A DNA stretch of 64,000 nucleotides, from the NCBI GenBank assembly GCA_039545315.1, contig BCIM01000002.1, positions 2,704,331 to 2,768,330 of the forward strand, given 5' to 3'. The position numbers and the translations under genes are program-made. The DNA comes from Kondoa malvinella. Its lineage: Eukaryota; Basidiomycota; Agaricostilbomycetes; Agaricostilbales; Kondoaceae. The notes under the pieces were generated by a model. That model worked only from the letters and a program-made list of their open reading frames with translations. It had not been told where the DNA came from and made no database searches. Of the stretch, positions 51,077 through 63,584 are shown piece by piece; the stretch's first letter is position 1, and every line of letters begins with the position of its first letter.

Positions 51077-51490
51077 AACTCCACGCTTGTAGATTAGCTT
51101 GATAGCTAAAGAGTTGTATCTGGACTTGGCCGTCTACAGTAGCAGGCTCCACAACGTCACACCACAAAGAGAGGCGGTCCCTCCGCGTGTTGTCCGGGAA
51201 GCAGCTTTCCATCTTGAAGCCGTTTCTGCATGATCGGAAATCGACCGAATGCTTTGACGACATTTTGCTTGTTGCTGACCTTGTACCGTAGTACCGTGTA
51301 TGCGTGCTTGTCGTTGTGCATCGCTGTCTTGAATGAGTGATAGCTTGTTTGTTTATTAGATAGCGGGCGGAAGTATGTTTTGCCGCGGTACGATAACAGC
51401 GTCGCTGTATGGAAGCCCATCTAAAATGCTAATGCAAATCAATACCTATGTACACTATCCTGCATCTATTGCGACTGCAATTTCACACAA
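51077..51490. other. short intergenic region between the two hydrolase genes
   Basis: About 410 bp separate the 3' end of copy B from the start of copy A. It holds the promoter of copy A. Open frames here are short and lack motifs. Confidence 0.45.
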
Positions 51491-54118
51491 TCACACCTTT
51501 TTTAGCTTGGCAGCCATGTCTTCGACCTGCTTATCTCCAGCTTGCTCTTCATCGTCCTTTTGAGCAGCATTCATCCAGAAGGTCATCGCAGCTGAGGCTT
51601 TATCTTGTACACCATCTTGAGGCGCGCATGTTAGGCGAGCTTTGTTCGTGTTGTGCCTAAAGACATGTAAGCAAAACAGAACGCGAGCGAGCGAGGAGCA
51701 CAGACCATGCCACAGCCGCGCTCAAAGGCGGACGCTCACCATGCAGATGACGCGTCAAGAACCCCTCCTTTTCCGCTAGCTTGCGATCTTCCTCTTTGTT
51801 CTTTCTCATATCATTCAGCTCTTTCGCAAACTTTTGATCCCACTCTGCTCTCTTTGCCAACCACTTCTTTGCCGGTCCCCGCTGAGATATCACACCGACC
51901 TGCTCTATTGGCATGTTCAACGCTTCTATTTCGCTCTCTGGTTCCATAGCTCGAATGCGACCACTGGTAGACACTCGTTCTCTAATGATGGAGTTGACGA
52001 ATGCTGGCTCGATACCTGATACAGTAACGATGCCAGAAACGGGAGCCTTCTTGTAATTGCGGGACGATGGACCATTAAAGCCGGGATCTTCATCATCTGA
52101 AGAGTCATCCGAAGAGCCTTCTGATTCAGAGTCGTAATGCCCTTCTTCAGGCAAAGGATCTTCATTTGCGGCTTCCATATCTGCTTCCGATAGATCTAGG
52201 ACAGAGCGAGATCCGATCGTGCTGCTTTTGTGTGCCAAGCGAGGGCCGTCTGGGTGAGAGTACGTGTAATGTGTAGATTGATGGTCAGCTTTGCGAAGAG
52301 CGCGCTTTTCGGCTACTTTGATCGCCCAAAGGTTGAAACTAGCAGCCGCTCGGTACATGTCTGCTCAATCCGTATCAGCGAAAGTAGTCAGGCCGTGGGC
52401 GAGCTTACATTTGGCAGGACGGGTGAAAGCCAAAGTAGGAGTGACATGACAGCATGAATCAAACATTTGAAGGTGCCTATGCCAAGAATAAGCGACGAGC
52501 ATCAATCAAGCGAGACACTTACACCTTAGTGGGCGGATACTTTTCTAAATTGCGCCTTTGAGCAGGGTAGCGCTCCAAGATTAAATCAGATGGAGGATAG
52601 TCTTGAGGTGCAGCAGCTTTATGTGCGAGGTACATCATCTCATCCCTTAATACTTCGGCACTTCCGCCCATCTTGTGAGATTAAGTCGTCAGTCAAATCG
52701 AAGGATGAACAAGGCAGCACGCACAATCATAAGTGGTGGAAGCCCGCCTAAAGAGCCTTGGTTGATGGGCGAGACTAATGGATGGCTCATCAAGCGGTTA
52801 CTAGAATCTTGTCAGACCCAAATCAGATTGTTCAAGCGAAACACTCACTTGCAGTAAAGCTGAACTTGGTCATCCAGCTCTACTTCCTTCCCGTCTATCT
52901 CAATAATGACGCTGTCGCCCTTGATTGGCGGCCAAGACAGCGATGGCTTAGCATGAAAGCCTGTATCGGGAATATAGTCTGCGCTCGAGTCGCCTACGAC
53001 AGATGGAAAGCTGTGGCTCAAATCAACCCAGGGAGATCTATCCTTCATCAGCCGAGATACTTGAAAAGCACAACGGACTCACATCAAGCAACCAGCAGCA
53101 GGCAAAGGTAAACCGTTATCTCTCAAGATGATCATCAAAGAGAGTGCTAATCCAGCACCCGCACTATCGCCAGAGATGACGATTCTGTCAGGTCGAATAG
53201 CTTCCCTGCCTTTCGGTGGTTTGATGAGATAGAGATATGAAGCTAACGCATCTTGTAATCCGCAAGGGAAGGGATATTGAGGCGCTAAGCGATATGACGG
53301 TGCGAAAGCGCGAGCGTTGAACTTTCGGGCGTGGCGCTGAACTTGGTAGCCTGTTCCACGGATGTCAATAGAGACCAAAGCTTCCGCCCATGTCTGACGT
53401 ACGATGTGTCTCTATAGATGAGAAGAAGCTATTTGTCTCGGTTAGAAAACTAAGTGCACCAAAATCCGTCACGTACTATGCACCGCCTGGAACGGGACAA
53501 TCAGCCTTACAAACAACCTAAGTGGAAGGAGCGCACCATGGATATAAAGTAGCACTCGCTCTGCCTCGGGTTCCTTGCCCGCCGCTTTCGCTTCAGCAGC
53601 CGCTTTCTGCCTGACCAGCTGATCTTTGGCCATTTCAATAAACTCGCCCTTTAATGCAGTCCCTCGGAACTGCCACCACTTTGATCCTCCAACTTCTTCT
53701 GTAGATCCATCCACTGCCAAATGCTGGTTCATGATCTTGGCTGCTGCATCGATCGTCTTTTGGGGTATAGTCACAGTCTCGGTCTTAACCCAAGTAGGTG
53801 TAGGTATCTTGTTTTGAGTGAATCTATGTAGGGGTCAGCTAAGATTCTGATGAACGGTAAAGCACGCACTCCTGTAGATCTTCTATCGTATGCGTCGAAG
53901 CTACTTCAAGAAATTGTCGGATGATGGCCAGTCCTTCATCATAGCTGAGCTGCTGGCCTTGTGCTGTGCCCTTCTTCTTCCTCTTGTTGATGAGGAAATG
54001 CCCGAAAAAGCCTGTCAACTAGCTCTCAGAACCTAGCTTTCGTTGTACTCGAGCAAGGCGTACGAGATATCACTGTCGGAGTCGTGCCAACTGCTACAGT
54101 GGGGATAGTCAAGACCAT
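51491..54118 (-). CDS. alpha/beta-hydrolase, hormone-sensitive-lipase type, copy B
   Basis: Starts [18 protein letters not shown], matching copy [21 protein letters not shown] is followed by [20 protein letters not shown] and TIEDLQE. The hydrolase part has YIHG at a splice edge, [65 protein letters not shown] and HPLVSPI. The C-terminal extension mirrors copy [19 protein letters not shown], an acidic Ser/Asp run, [34 protein letters not shown], then [18 protein letters not shown] and a lysine tail with TGA at 51491-51493. Gene order and intron places match copy A, so this is a tandem duplication. Substrate unknown. Confidence 0.8.
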
Positions 54119-54586
54119 CTTGTGAGTCTCGCTGTATGCAGTATGGATAGCAGGCCTTCAAAGAGCTTGGACGCTGGCAATGTCGCAGATCGCGCTCGAC
54201 GATAAGTCCGTCTGAAGAAATCAAACAAACAAGCAGCGCGAAGCCGGAGCACAGAGACAGCGAGGTAGAGCACAGCAGATAAGTCGAGTTCGAGTTCGAG
54301 CGCGAGTTGGCTGTAATGGTACAAGCCAAGCTAACGAAAATGGTAAAAGCAAAATGGCAAGGCAAGCTGGGGTAAGCCTGAGCGTCATAATCTCTCTTTT
54401 CTTCTGGCAAAGCTCGGCGGAGTTGTGTTACGTGTATAGTATGATACGGTAGTGCAAATGCAAAGACAGCCGAAGGCTTGTATAAATTGACAAGACCGTG
54501 ATCCGAAATGTGCCATGCCAATAGCTCTGGTGTCCCTTCAAGCTCCGTCTCTTCGCCAATAGCAGTATAACGGATGCCAGAGTCGC
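54119..54586. other. intergenic region upstream of hydrolase copy B
   Basis: About 470 bp. A minus-strand open frame with a hydrophobic stretch (54033-54521) overlaps the start of copy B in another frame and looks like chance. No motif identified. Confidence 0.45.
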
Positions 54587-55137
54587 TTATGATTGTTGAT
54601 GAGTAAAGTGATGATGTTGGTGCTGATTGTGTGATGCCAATTGGACCGATGCTGGTCTAGGTAGTAAATCCGCGCTTGAGTAATACACCTCCTGCTTCTC
54701 CTCATCCTCGTATATCTTTTCTTCTTTTGGTATATAGGCCGGAACAGCGAGCGGTTTCGTAATAGAGGTAGCGCGAGCTAGAGTTGGGCGAGAAATGATG
54801 TTTTCTGCAGCTGAATCGGACAGGTCAGTACAAGCTTCTTCGTCTGATTTGCAGAGTGTTGCCGCGCGTCCAGTCCTTTTCGTATCCGAGCACCCGTAGA
54901 CGATGTAAAGATATATGCCGTAGACTCCGACCAAGCCGAACACGATAGAGATGATGATGAAGGCTTTGACGGAATTAACAGAATTCTCATCTGTTTCAAA
55001 CAAGGTTCAGCCGGGGTTGCGAAGATGTAGTGGTACTGACAATCAGTTGGCGTTGCCTCCAAAGTTGACGAAGGATAGGCCGTATAGACTAAGGTGAAGG
55101 TCGCGGTAGTGAGGATGCCAGTTTCGGCGCCGCTCAT
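54587..55137 (-). CDS. single-pass membrane protein, unknown
   Basis: Starts MSGAETGILTTATFTLVYTA. A Ser/Thr-rich outer segment is followed, across intron 54991-55040, by YENSVNSVKAFIIISIVFGL and VGVYGIYLYIVYGC, one clear membrane helix. The cytosolic tail has RTGRAATLCKSDEEACTDLS, SRPTLARATSITKPLAVPAY and a His/Gln-rich end, QHQHHHFTH. About 165 residues. No family recognised. The open frame extends upstream of this ATG without another ATG, so the start is fairly secure. Confidence 0.55.
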
Positions 55138-55619
55138 GATGATGAGATATAGAGCGAGACAAGAAGAAAGAGCGAACGAAACAGAGAGAAACAGGATAGT
55201 TTTGTTGTTCAGACCTAGCACATTGTTCGACCGGTCTCAGGCTGGCTCGAGTCAGTCAAACCAGATGGAGGCTCTTGTAGTAGAGAGGTGAAGGGCAAAA
55301 CGAGCCAAGATTGACAGCAGAAGAGTCACTCGAAATAGACAAAGGGATTCGATTAGAGACGACTCGAGCGAAATGATTCAAAGTGCGGCATTTGACTGAT
55401 GCTGCCAAAGTAAGGTATGAAGGCAGCACTCGCCTTAGTAGCGAGACCAGATAGCAGCAGGTCAAAATGCTTGTGAGAAGGCGATGGTTTGCTGTGAAAG
55501 TGTCCGAAAAGTAAAGTCGATAACTAGGCAGATGGACAATACCATTATCGCAAGTCTCTATGTAGCGCCCCATATATGCACAACAGTCCGGACAGGACAA
55601 CCTTTTCACAAATCATCCT
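55138..55619. other. intergenic region
   Basis: About 480 bp between the membrane-protein gene and Pho89, both on the minus strand. No supported gene; it should contain the Pho89 terminator and the promoter of the membrane protein. Confidence 0.45.
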
Positions 55620-58129
55620 TTACTCGAAATGAGGTGCATTGACTAAGACTCGCCGTCAGTTTTCGGTAGAAGAAGGCAAGAGAGACACTCACGGAAGACA
55701 GCCATAACACAGTAGCCCATCAAACCAGCAATTGGAATGGTGATGACCCAGCCAAACACGATGTAAGCCAATTGTCGCCAATTGTAGGTCTAGATTGCGA
55801 TAGTCAGCTCTGCTGGCTGCTTTTGAAGTAGAAGTACATACCTTCAGATCCCAATTGACAGCAGCCACGCCAATGGTAGCTATCAATCATAAATTGTTTA
55901 GCGTTTTACTAGACAGATTGACTGCAACTCACCTCCGGTAATGCACATCGTGGTCGAAACAGGGATACCGTATTGAGAAGCAAGAATGACAGTTATCGCA
56001 GCAGCGAGTTCCATAGAGAAGCCACGAGACGGAGACATCATGGTGAGTTTGTTGCCCAAAGCGCCTAAAACAAGCACAAACGTCAGCCATAGCTCCACAA
56101 GTACCAAGAGCGCTACAAACCCATGATGTTGTAGCCGTACGTGCTGAGTCCAATGACAATAGCCGCCTGAAGTGATATGAGAAGGTGTGAGACCAAAGAA
56201 GTGAAATGACTTACACCACCGAAGGCCAAGATCCAGACTGGGACAGGCGAGCGAGACCCAACTGCCTCTCCAGAGGACCAGGCGGCGTAGATAGCAGAGT
56301 AAGGGCCGATAGCATTTGCGACGTCGTTGGAACCGTGAGCGAAAGATGCAGTGCATGCAGTGAGGACTTGAAGGAAAGAGAAGATGTGTTCAGTTTCGCT
56401 GAAGCGCAGCATCAGCAAACCGAAATTAATAAGTAGCCACGAACTCACTTTGGGTACTTGGCGGTTCGGGCGTGCATCTCTCTAAGGCGGTCTCCATCAG
56501 AACCCTTCATTTGACGAGCAGTGACGTCCATGTCAACACCGTGCGAAAGGACAGCGGGAAGCTTGTAGCGAACAATGATCCACAAGTTGCGAGGCAGGAT
56601 CCAAGGACCTTCGATCTTAGGACCAGTCTCGGTAGCGGCGAGTTTGCTCTCGTGTCGAGTTTCGGGCGCTTCCTCGTTGCGAGGGCTCTTCTCGATGTCG
56701 TCAGAGTCTCTGTTGGAAAGAGTTCGTGGCTCTTGGTCTGTCCGAAATATGTCAAATCACACTAGATCGCCTGGAATATGAAGACTCACCGGAGTCTCTA
56801 CCAGCCATGAGAGGTGGAACAACACTGTCATCGTTGCCAGAATTGACGCGGTAGTCCGGAACAGCAGACTTGACACCAATTTGGCCTGCATCAGCTGGAG
56901 CAGGGCGGTTCCATAGAAGAGGGCCCATGAAAAAGTGGTAGAAGCGAATGGTGTAGTCGTGCTTGATTGACTTGGCGCGGACGTATGGGATCCAAAAAAC
57001 GACCGAAAGCGCTGAGCAGACTGCGGCTGTGCCTACGATTGCAGCTGCAGTAGTTGATGGAGACAGATCATCTAAATTGAGCTGCGGAGATCCCTTGTAG
57101 ACGATGACCATTGTCAAAACCTGTAAAAACAGTCAGATCGAGGCTTGTGTCAAAAGTAGATCACTCACAGTGATGGCAACGAAGAACCAAAATGGACCAG
57201 TGTATAGAGCCCATTTGGCAGAGTCCTTGCGTTGCAAGATGCCAAATTTGGCAATGCAGAAGATTATGGCTCCGAAACCAGCTGCGATAGAAGGTGCGAT
57301 ACCGAAACCAGCGAAGATTGTTGCCAGACCGCTGCCGCCGTTCCAGCCCCAGTTGGGCGCATTAACACCACTGCGATGGCGGATGAGACTCAATCTGAGT
57401 AAAGGAAAGCCAAGCTTACCCGGTAGCAATACCAACACCAGCTAGCGAAGAGACGATCGAGTAGGTAGTAGAAAGAGGGAATCCCTGCGATACAACAGAG
57501 ATTGAGCATGAAAAGTAGAATAAAGGGCAGATACTTACACGCCATGTCGCAAAGGTTAGCCATAGAGAGGAGGCGACCAATGCCGAGAAGAAACCTAGCA
57601 TTTGTACACCGGCGTTATCTTGGAAGACGGCCAAAGGCTAAAATTTGCCGGTTTCGATCAGATTAGAAGGCATAACGCAGTGAAATGCTCACAATAATGC
57701 CGTTTTTGATTGTCTGATGAGCGTGAACATGAGCGAGCTGCATACAATGTATAGACTGCACTTACGCTAGACACTCTTGCACCGACGAGAACTGCGCCCA
57801 AGAATTCACACAAAGCAGCAGCTAGACAGGCTTGTCGCATAGTAAGGGACTTGGAGGCCACAGAGGTAGCAAACGAATTGGCGACATCGTTGGCACCAAT
57901 CTGGTAGGCATCAAGGAAGGCTTTATGGATAGGTTAGCCAAAGTGGAAGAAGCGGGATACGTCGATCACTTACCAAAGCATGTTCCAAGACCTGGAACAT
58001 TGGTCAGACTTGACAAATCGACCTTGCTCTAGGCATACCAAAGATGTAGCTGTAGAGTTCATGCAGTCAGTGACAAGTTTTCATGCGCCAAGCCTCTGCT
58101 GCTTACTCGAATTGGGCCAAACGCGGCAT
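55620..58129 (-). CDS. PHO89: Pho89-like Na+/phosphate symporter (PiT family)
   Basis: Starts MPRLAQFDYIF across a short intron. The PiT signatures are clear: [18 protein letters not shown] near the N-terminus, [19 protein letters not shown] and [12 protein letters not shown]. The C-terminal repeat has [26 protein letters not shown] and [11 protein letters not shown]. Helices around [20 protein letters not shown] and [10 protein letters not shown] frame a charged central loop near 56500-56800 ([11 protein letters not shown] region in another frame; RPAPADAGQ and [16 protein letters not shown] segment). The last exon ends NAPHFE with TAA at 55620-55622. More than ten short introns. A plasma-membrane high-affinity phosphate uptake role is likely. 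Confidence 0.85.
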
Positions 58130-59158
58130 TTTGAAGAAAGTAGGTGCTTGAGAAAGCTTTTGGAGTGGAAAAGTGGTACAAAAGATTGACGCAGAAGAGG
58201 GAAGACAAGCGTGAATTTGCAGCCAAGACTTGGACTGCCCGACGAACGTTCGTGCCTTTTTTTAGATCTTATCATGATCATTCCAGACTTCTTTTCATTT
58301 TACCCGGTTGATCCAGCAACGTTGGCTGCTACATGCCGTACCTTGCATGTGCACGCTTCCCGGAAAAGCGAGCAGCTGGCATGTCACCAGCTTGGAAGCC
58401 GAAGAACACTTTCCAATCTGGGGCTGCGCTCATTGGTCAGCAGAATCTGGCTGGGCCACCTTTGAACGCAGCAAAGCTACGTCGACAAAGCATCAATGAT
58501 AAGGAGTTGTCACATGAATAAGAAAACGGACCTTCTTGACGCTTTTCAAAGCATGCGCAATATTCAATAGTCGGAAAATTTGCACTAGTCGAAAAATTTG
58601 CACTTCTGCAAAACTGCTACGATGGCCATCGTTCGCATCGCTCTTGTCTGCTCGTTCTTGCTGCCGGACCTTGTACCTGCGTCTTGCTATTTCTGGTCGT
58701 CGTGGTTCTTATTGCTTTGCCAACGCGTGCGCATGAAGAAAGACACAAGCAGCAGCTCGCGAGGTTGAGCTGTGGCTTCCTGAGGCTGTATCACGGTTGG
58801 AAATGCATGTCTCGGTACTGGATTCGAATGAATTTCCATAGTTTTTCGTACATCGTTTCTATAGCTCGCAGTGCATGTCTGCTCATCTCTCTGCCTTGTC
58901 TTGATAGTTCTCTGCCTGAGCGGCCCGTCCACATGTCTTGGCTGCATCTGTTGCAAAGCGAAACATGCGACCAAGCGTTTCACCAATGAACTCGACCCTG
59001 GATTGCAAGGAGAGAAGCCTTCTTCTAATACATCTCGGTGAATAGTCCTACCGAGCTCCCTATCTCTTCGCTTTTAGCTGTTTCTGCTTCTTGTCCCCTT
59101 CCCATTATCTCACTCTTTCAAACTTTCTTACAATAGTTGATCTATCTCTATACACACA
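58130..59158. other. intergenic region with a possible F-box-like remnant
   Basis: At about 58225-58360 on the plus strand a frame reads LGLPDERSCLFLDLIMIIPD then PATLAATCRTLHVHA, reminiscent of an F-box, but it is short, without a start or continuation. The last 100 bases before the pectate lyase are pyrimidine-rich, likely its promoter. Nothing else is supported. Confidence 0.4.
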
Positions 59159-60530
59159 ATGAAGCTAGCTGGTCTTACTCTCATTGCCTCTATGGTCGGC
59201 ATCTCTACTGCTTGCAATGTAAGTGCGAACGCTGTTTCTAGGCTTTAGACGCTCATCCTGTGACAGGCCTACAACAAGGGTTTGCCAACCAACACTGGTA
59301 CAATCACCAACAAGAAGGTCATTGAGGTGAGCTTTCCCTCCTATTCTATTCTGCATCTTACTGTACTGACACGTCTGTGACTGCAGGTCGCTGCAGGCAA
59401 AGTCTTTGATGGTTCTCCATTGTCTCTACCCCATCGCATTGGACTGATCATTGCTCACAGGTCAATGGAAGAAGTACGACCGAGGGTCTGGCGCTTGCTC
59501 TGGCCAAAGTGAAGGAGTATGCTTGGCTTCATCAGGCCCGCGTAAATTCTGACGGAGCTTCTTTTTTCTTTTCTTTTAGGGCGCCTCTGATGCAGTCTTC
59601 CTTCTCAACAAGGGTGCTACTCTGCGCAATGTCATTATCGGCAAGAATCAAGCTGAAGGGTTTGTCATTATGCGCTGATTTGGTCTGATACTCATTTTCT
59701 TTCAGCGTACACTGCAAGGGCTATTGCTCGTTGGAATTCGTCTGGTTCGAAGACGTCTGCGAGGACGCTAGTAAGCGCTCTAAGCTGGCTTTTGATAGTA
59801 GCTGATCACTTCGACAGTTTCCATCAAGGATGACAATGCCGGCGAAGTTACCAACATCATTGGAGGGTCAGTACGGCTCTATGCCTGCTTGGCTGTGACT
59901 GATACCCTCTGCTGCAATAGTGGTGCGTTCAAAGCCTCGGACATGGTTGTTCAGCACAATGGTTGCGGTAAAGTCAAGTAAGTCATTATTCATGTCTTTT
60001 CTTCCTCTTTGCTGACATCCTGCCCTAGCATCATCAACTTGTAGGCTGTCTTGCTGTACAGCATAATTGAAGCTGAGGTCGTATGAAGCTACGCCAACGA
60101 CTACGGCAAACTTTACAGATCATGCGGAAACTGCAAATCTCAGTGCAAGCGTGAAGTAAACGTATGTCTCTACATTCTGTTTTCCGAGCCATACTGATAC
60201 CGAAAGATAGATTGAAGGTGTTGAAGCTCGATGCGTGCTCGCGGACTTTCATCGATTCGCTGATGTCTGAACGTAACTGTCTAATAGTAACGGTGGAACT
60301 CTCGCTGGTATCAACAAGGTCTATGGAGACAAAGCTACCATCAAGGACGTCTGCGCTGACAGTACGTCTCATTACACCGTTCTTCGCTCGCTCAGGCTGA
60401 TTCGGGTCACAGCTAAAACTCTTTGCACTCTTTACGGTACGTCGTGCTCGATGACATAATACTTCGCTGATGGTCTATTATAGATGGTAACAGCTCTGGC
60501 AAGGAGCCTAAGAAGCTCGGCACTTGCTAG
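59159..60530 (+). CDS. secreted pectate lyase, polysaccharide lyase family 3
   Basis: A signal peptide ([19 protein letters not shown]) is followed by [20 protein letters not shown]. Family-3 signatures come next: [93 protein letters not shown] and [20 protein letters not shown]. The C-terminus is EPKKLGTC at TAG 60528-60530. About ten introns of roughly 40-70 bp break the gene into small exons. Cysteine positions match the family. The enzyme cleaves pectate by beta-elimination in plant cell walls, so it points to contact with plant material. Confidence 0.9.
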
Positions 60531-60746
60531 ATCCAGTTTGCAGTCTTTCCCTTTAGTAGTACTTTATAGCCAACATGCAATGCAGGCGTCTTGCTGGTTG
60601 ATCAGTACATCTTTTCGCGTGCTGTCATACACTTAAGTGATCGAGAAGATAAGTAGACAGCTCATTGCAATAAGTAGGTTCGATTGGAGGCAGTAGAAGG
60701 ACACAAGTAAAGGAAATGCATATTGTCTAACTACTGAAACGAATGT

Positions 60747-61560
60747 CTATGATACAGGAGCGGATCGCGGCACACGCAATGGCTTCGTGTGCATGTAGAC
60801 TTGACTCCTGTTCTGACTGATGTGGTTGTTGTGTTTCGTGATCTCTTCCTTGAGTGGCTCGTGATGTTCGTCCCAGTCTGATTGAGGTAGGTTGTGCAGG
60901 CATTCCACCCATCCCTTCAGAGCCAGATTGATGCGGTAGAAGCAGTACTGCCGATCGCCCTGGGTAAGGACAGCCTCCATTTCCCCCCAGGACTGCTCCA
61001 AAGCCACACGGTGGTTGCGAAGATCTTGTCTAACAGAGCCATATTGCTGATTATCGTTGTGCAAAGTCCGATTCGATCTGCCTCAATTCCAGGTCGCACT
61101 GTTTGAGGTCTCTTTCAAGCTGTTCGATCTGTAAGCCCGATTCGGCAATTGCCTTTAGCTCTGCCGCTAGAGTCTTCACATCTTGCTCCGCCTTCGCTTC
61201 AACTTTGCTAAAAGCTACCTTCCGTGAGCCAAATCGGTCCGCAAACTTCTTGGCTGGCAAAGTCGCTTCTATCGTGGCAAGGCCGCTTTTGAAGTCTTTC
61301 ATCATGTGGCTTGGATCGGGTAGGTCACAAGGTAGCTTATCTCGTTCGCTTTGATGGGTCTGTCTTTGAGCGATCAATTTACGGCGCTCCGACTCCAAGA
61401 CCTCTTTGCTGCGTAAATGCTGAGTCGGTCGGATCGCCAGTAGACTTTCCAGCCCCTGTGAGGCCATCTCGTGTACTTGCAGGGCTGCAGAGAGGTTGGC
61501 AGCCATCTGAGCATCGTACTTAGCGTTCTTGGCCTGTATTTTTTTCCCTAATGCTTGCAT
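60747..61560 (-). CDS. coiled-coil protein, unknown
   Basis: Starts MQALGKKIQAKNAKYDAQMA. The first frame is helical and charged (SKEVLESERRKLIAQRQTHQ, KVEAKAEQDVKTLAAELKAI). It probably joins the second frame (DLRNHRVALEQSWGEMEAVL, TQGDRQYCFYRINLALKGW) through an intron with donor GTGCGA and acceptor TCTGTTAG near 61090-61030. The end is LRVPRSAPVS. No signal peptide, membrane helix or enzyme motif. Family not recognised; the splice is uncertain. Confidence 0.5.
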
Positions 61561-62569
61561 GGTAAAGTAAGAAGAGGGAAAGCAAAAATTGGGGGAGAGC
61601 AGAACAAAGAGGGGGGAGTGGGACTGGAAGAAGAGCAGTAAGAGAGATTGCGCGGCCTTTTTGCGCACGGTGGAGGCGTTCGAGCGGTGTAGCAAGGTTG
61701 TTTCACTAAGCGAGACAAGCGGTGCTGCTTCCCGCAATTGCACTGCATTTCGGGTATGGTTCATCGCCTCGCTCTTGCGCAAGCTCTGGCTTATGACCAC
61801 GAGCAGGTATGGATGCTCAAGCGACAATGCCTGAGATAAGCGTTGGCCGAAGAGAGATTGTTGCGAGAGCTTCGAGACATCTACCAACCTTGACTTTGAG
61901 CCCTGCATCGTAGCAGCATGCCAGAGATACCCTTTTGAATGCATAGATCAACCAGTATTGCACGACAGAGCAGGTCAACTTGATTTTCTCGAGCAGCCCT
62001 TCAGTCAGACACCGTCTTCGATTGATTCATCAGTCTTCAAGCTTCCCTTCCCAGATGGACAGCTTTGTAGAGGAAGAGACAGAGCAACAGACTGCGCTTG
62101 AGCTTTGCCGTTCGTTCGGTATATGAAACTCCTGTCAAGATTTCGCATGCGAGCCTTCTTGCGCTGTTCTAGCCTGTCGCAAGAGTCAAGGTCCAACGTC
62201 TGGGCCTATCGAGTACTGGGTCGATTACTGGGCCAACAGAATACGGGAAAGCGTGATAGGGAGCTGGTCAATGAGTCCAAGTCATGCAAGAGTCACGAAT
62301 TATCGAAGGCTCAATTGCCCTGCAAAGCTGTATTATTCGAATGCAAGATTTGTCAGAGCTGATATAGCTCCATGAGTCAGTACGCAACGCATTCTCGGCC
62401 TCTGCTTTACCCTTTACTAAAATCTCTCCGATGGGCAAGTCGAAAGGGAGCGCGGACGAAAGCAGAAGGGTAAAAACGACCTGAGCATAGCTATAAAATA
62501 CAGAGACCCATGATCCGGTCAACAAGGAATTCTTCTACGCATTATGGCAGTCCAAAGCCCTTTTCACAG
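61561..62569. other. intergenic region
   Basis: About 1 kb. The minus-strand frame of the coiled-coil gene stays open to 61944, but with Ser/Leu-rich, non-helical sequence that looks non-coding. No other gene is supported. Confidence 0.4.
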
Positions 62570-62979
62570 TTACTTGCAACAGTTCAAGGTTGCTTCTAGC
62601 TGGCTTATCTTGCTTGCAACGGCTCGACGTGAATCTATCGTTGCGGAGACTTGCTCGTTCAAAACCGGCACCTGTTTTCGGACCGCTTCTTGACGGGATT
62701 CGAGCAGCGCATTAGCCTTACGCTGGGCACGACCGGTACTAGAGAAGAAGTCCAACTTCGATACTTGAACGGACTCTTTTAGCATAACTTCCCTCTTTGC
62801 TTCAATTTCTTGCCTTAGCTGCTCGAACTTCAGTCCTAGCGCCTTATCTTTTTGCGAAAGTTGTGCAGCTCTTGCTCGACAGCAGCTTTCTGACTAAGCA
62901 GACCGGGATGCGATGGATGCTGGGGCGTTGCTGTTCGACCGAGCTGACGAGAAGGAACGGCCTGTCCTGGGGCTGGCAT
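62570..62979 (-). CDS. small coiled-coil protein, unknown
   Basis: Starts MPAPGQAVPS and, using an intron with donor GTCAGC and acceptor AGTCAG, continues QLSQKDKALGLKFEQLRQEI then EAKREVMLKESVQVSKLDFF and ALLESRQEAVRKQVPVLNEQ to the stop at 62570. About 115 residues, mostly charged helix. Without the intron the first frame ends earlier (NFRKKIRR). No family recognised. It resembles the neighbouring coiled-coil gene in style but not clearly in sequence. Confidence 0.4.
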
Positions 62980-63209
62980 AATGACAGGCAATGGAGTATG
63001 CGAAGAGGGTAGGATGCAGACCGATGACCAAAGCCTGGGAAGATGGATATATCGGAATGAAAGCTGTTCTTTGCCTTCTCGTCGACGACCAGGCGATGCT
63101 TGGCGCCATTCAGAGCCGAGCGAGCGAAGACCGAACACTGCCTCATTGGCAGTACTGTCGGAGTCACCAACTCAGAAAGCCTAAGAGTATCTCTTGTAGG
63201 CTCTACAGC

Positions 63210-63584
63210 TCAAGTTTTCCGGGCGCAAGAGTCCTCAAGACTGAGCAAGCGAGGAACGCAAGGATTGTTTGTCAGAACAGGTCTTCTCATCGGCATACCA
63301 TGAGATATCAGAGCATCTGTAGTTACTGACGCTACTGGTACACTAGTCGCTCTGTGATCATTCATCTCCGTTGAAGTCCAGGTCAGCCAAAGTATGCCGG
63401 ACTCTGCTTGAACCTTCTCAGTCGCGAAGAAAACGACCGTATAGCGATACGGGGTTGACAGCGATAGAAGAGTGAGCTGTAGGGTGACTTGCTTGTAGCT
63501 AAGCGGAAACTCGAGGTCCGACGGTTTGTGATTCGTTGAGCCATATATGCGTCCGCTGTCGGTATGAAGCACAGGATAGTCCAT
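63210..63584 (-). CDS. hypothetical small protein
   Basis: An uninterrupted frame starting MDYPVLHTDSGRIYGSTNHK, then PSDLEFPLSYKQ, TPYRYTVVFFATEKVQAESG and ILWLTWTSTE. About 124 residues, beta-rich by appearance. No signal peptide at this ATG and no recognised family. It may be only part of a larger spliced gene reaching toward the right edge. Confidence 0.33.
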   Translation of the reverse strand: MDYPVLHTDSGRIYGSTNHKPSDLEFPLSYKQVTLQLTLLSLSTPYRYTVVFFATEKVQAESGILWLTWTSTEMNDHRATSVPVASVTTDALISHGMPMRRPVLTNNPCVPRLLSLEDSCARKT

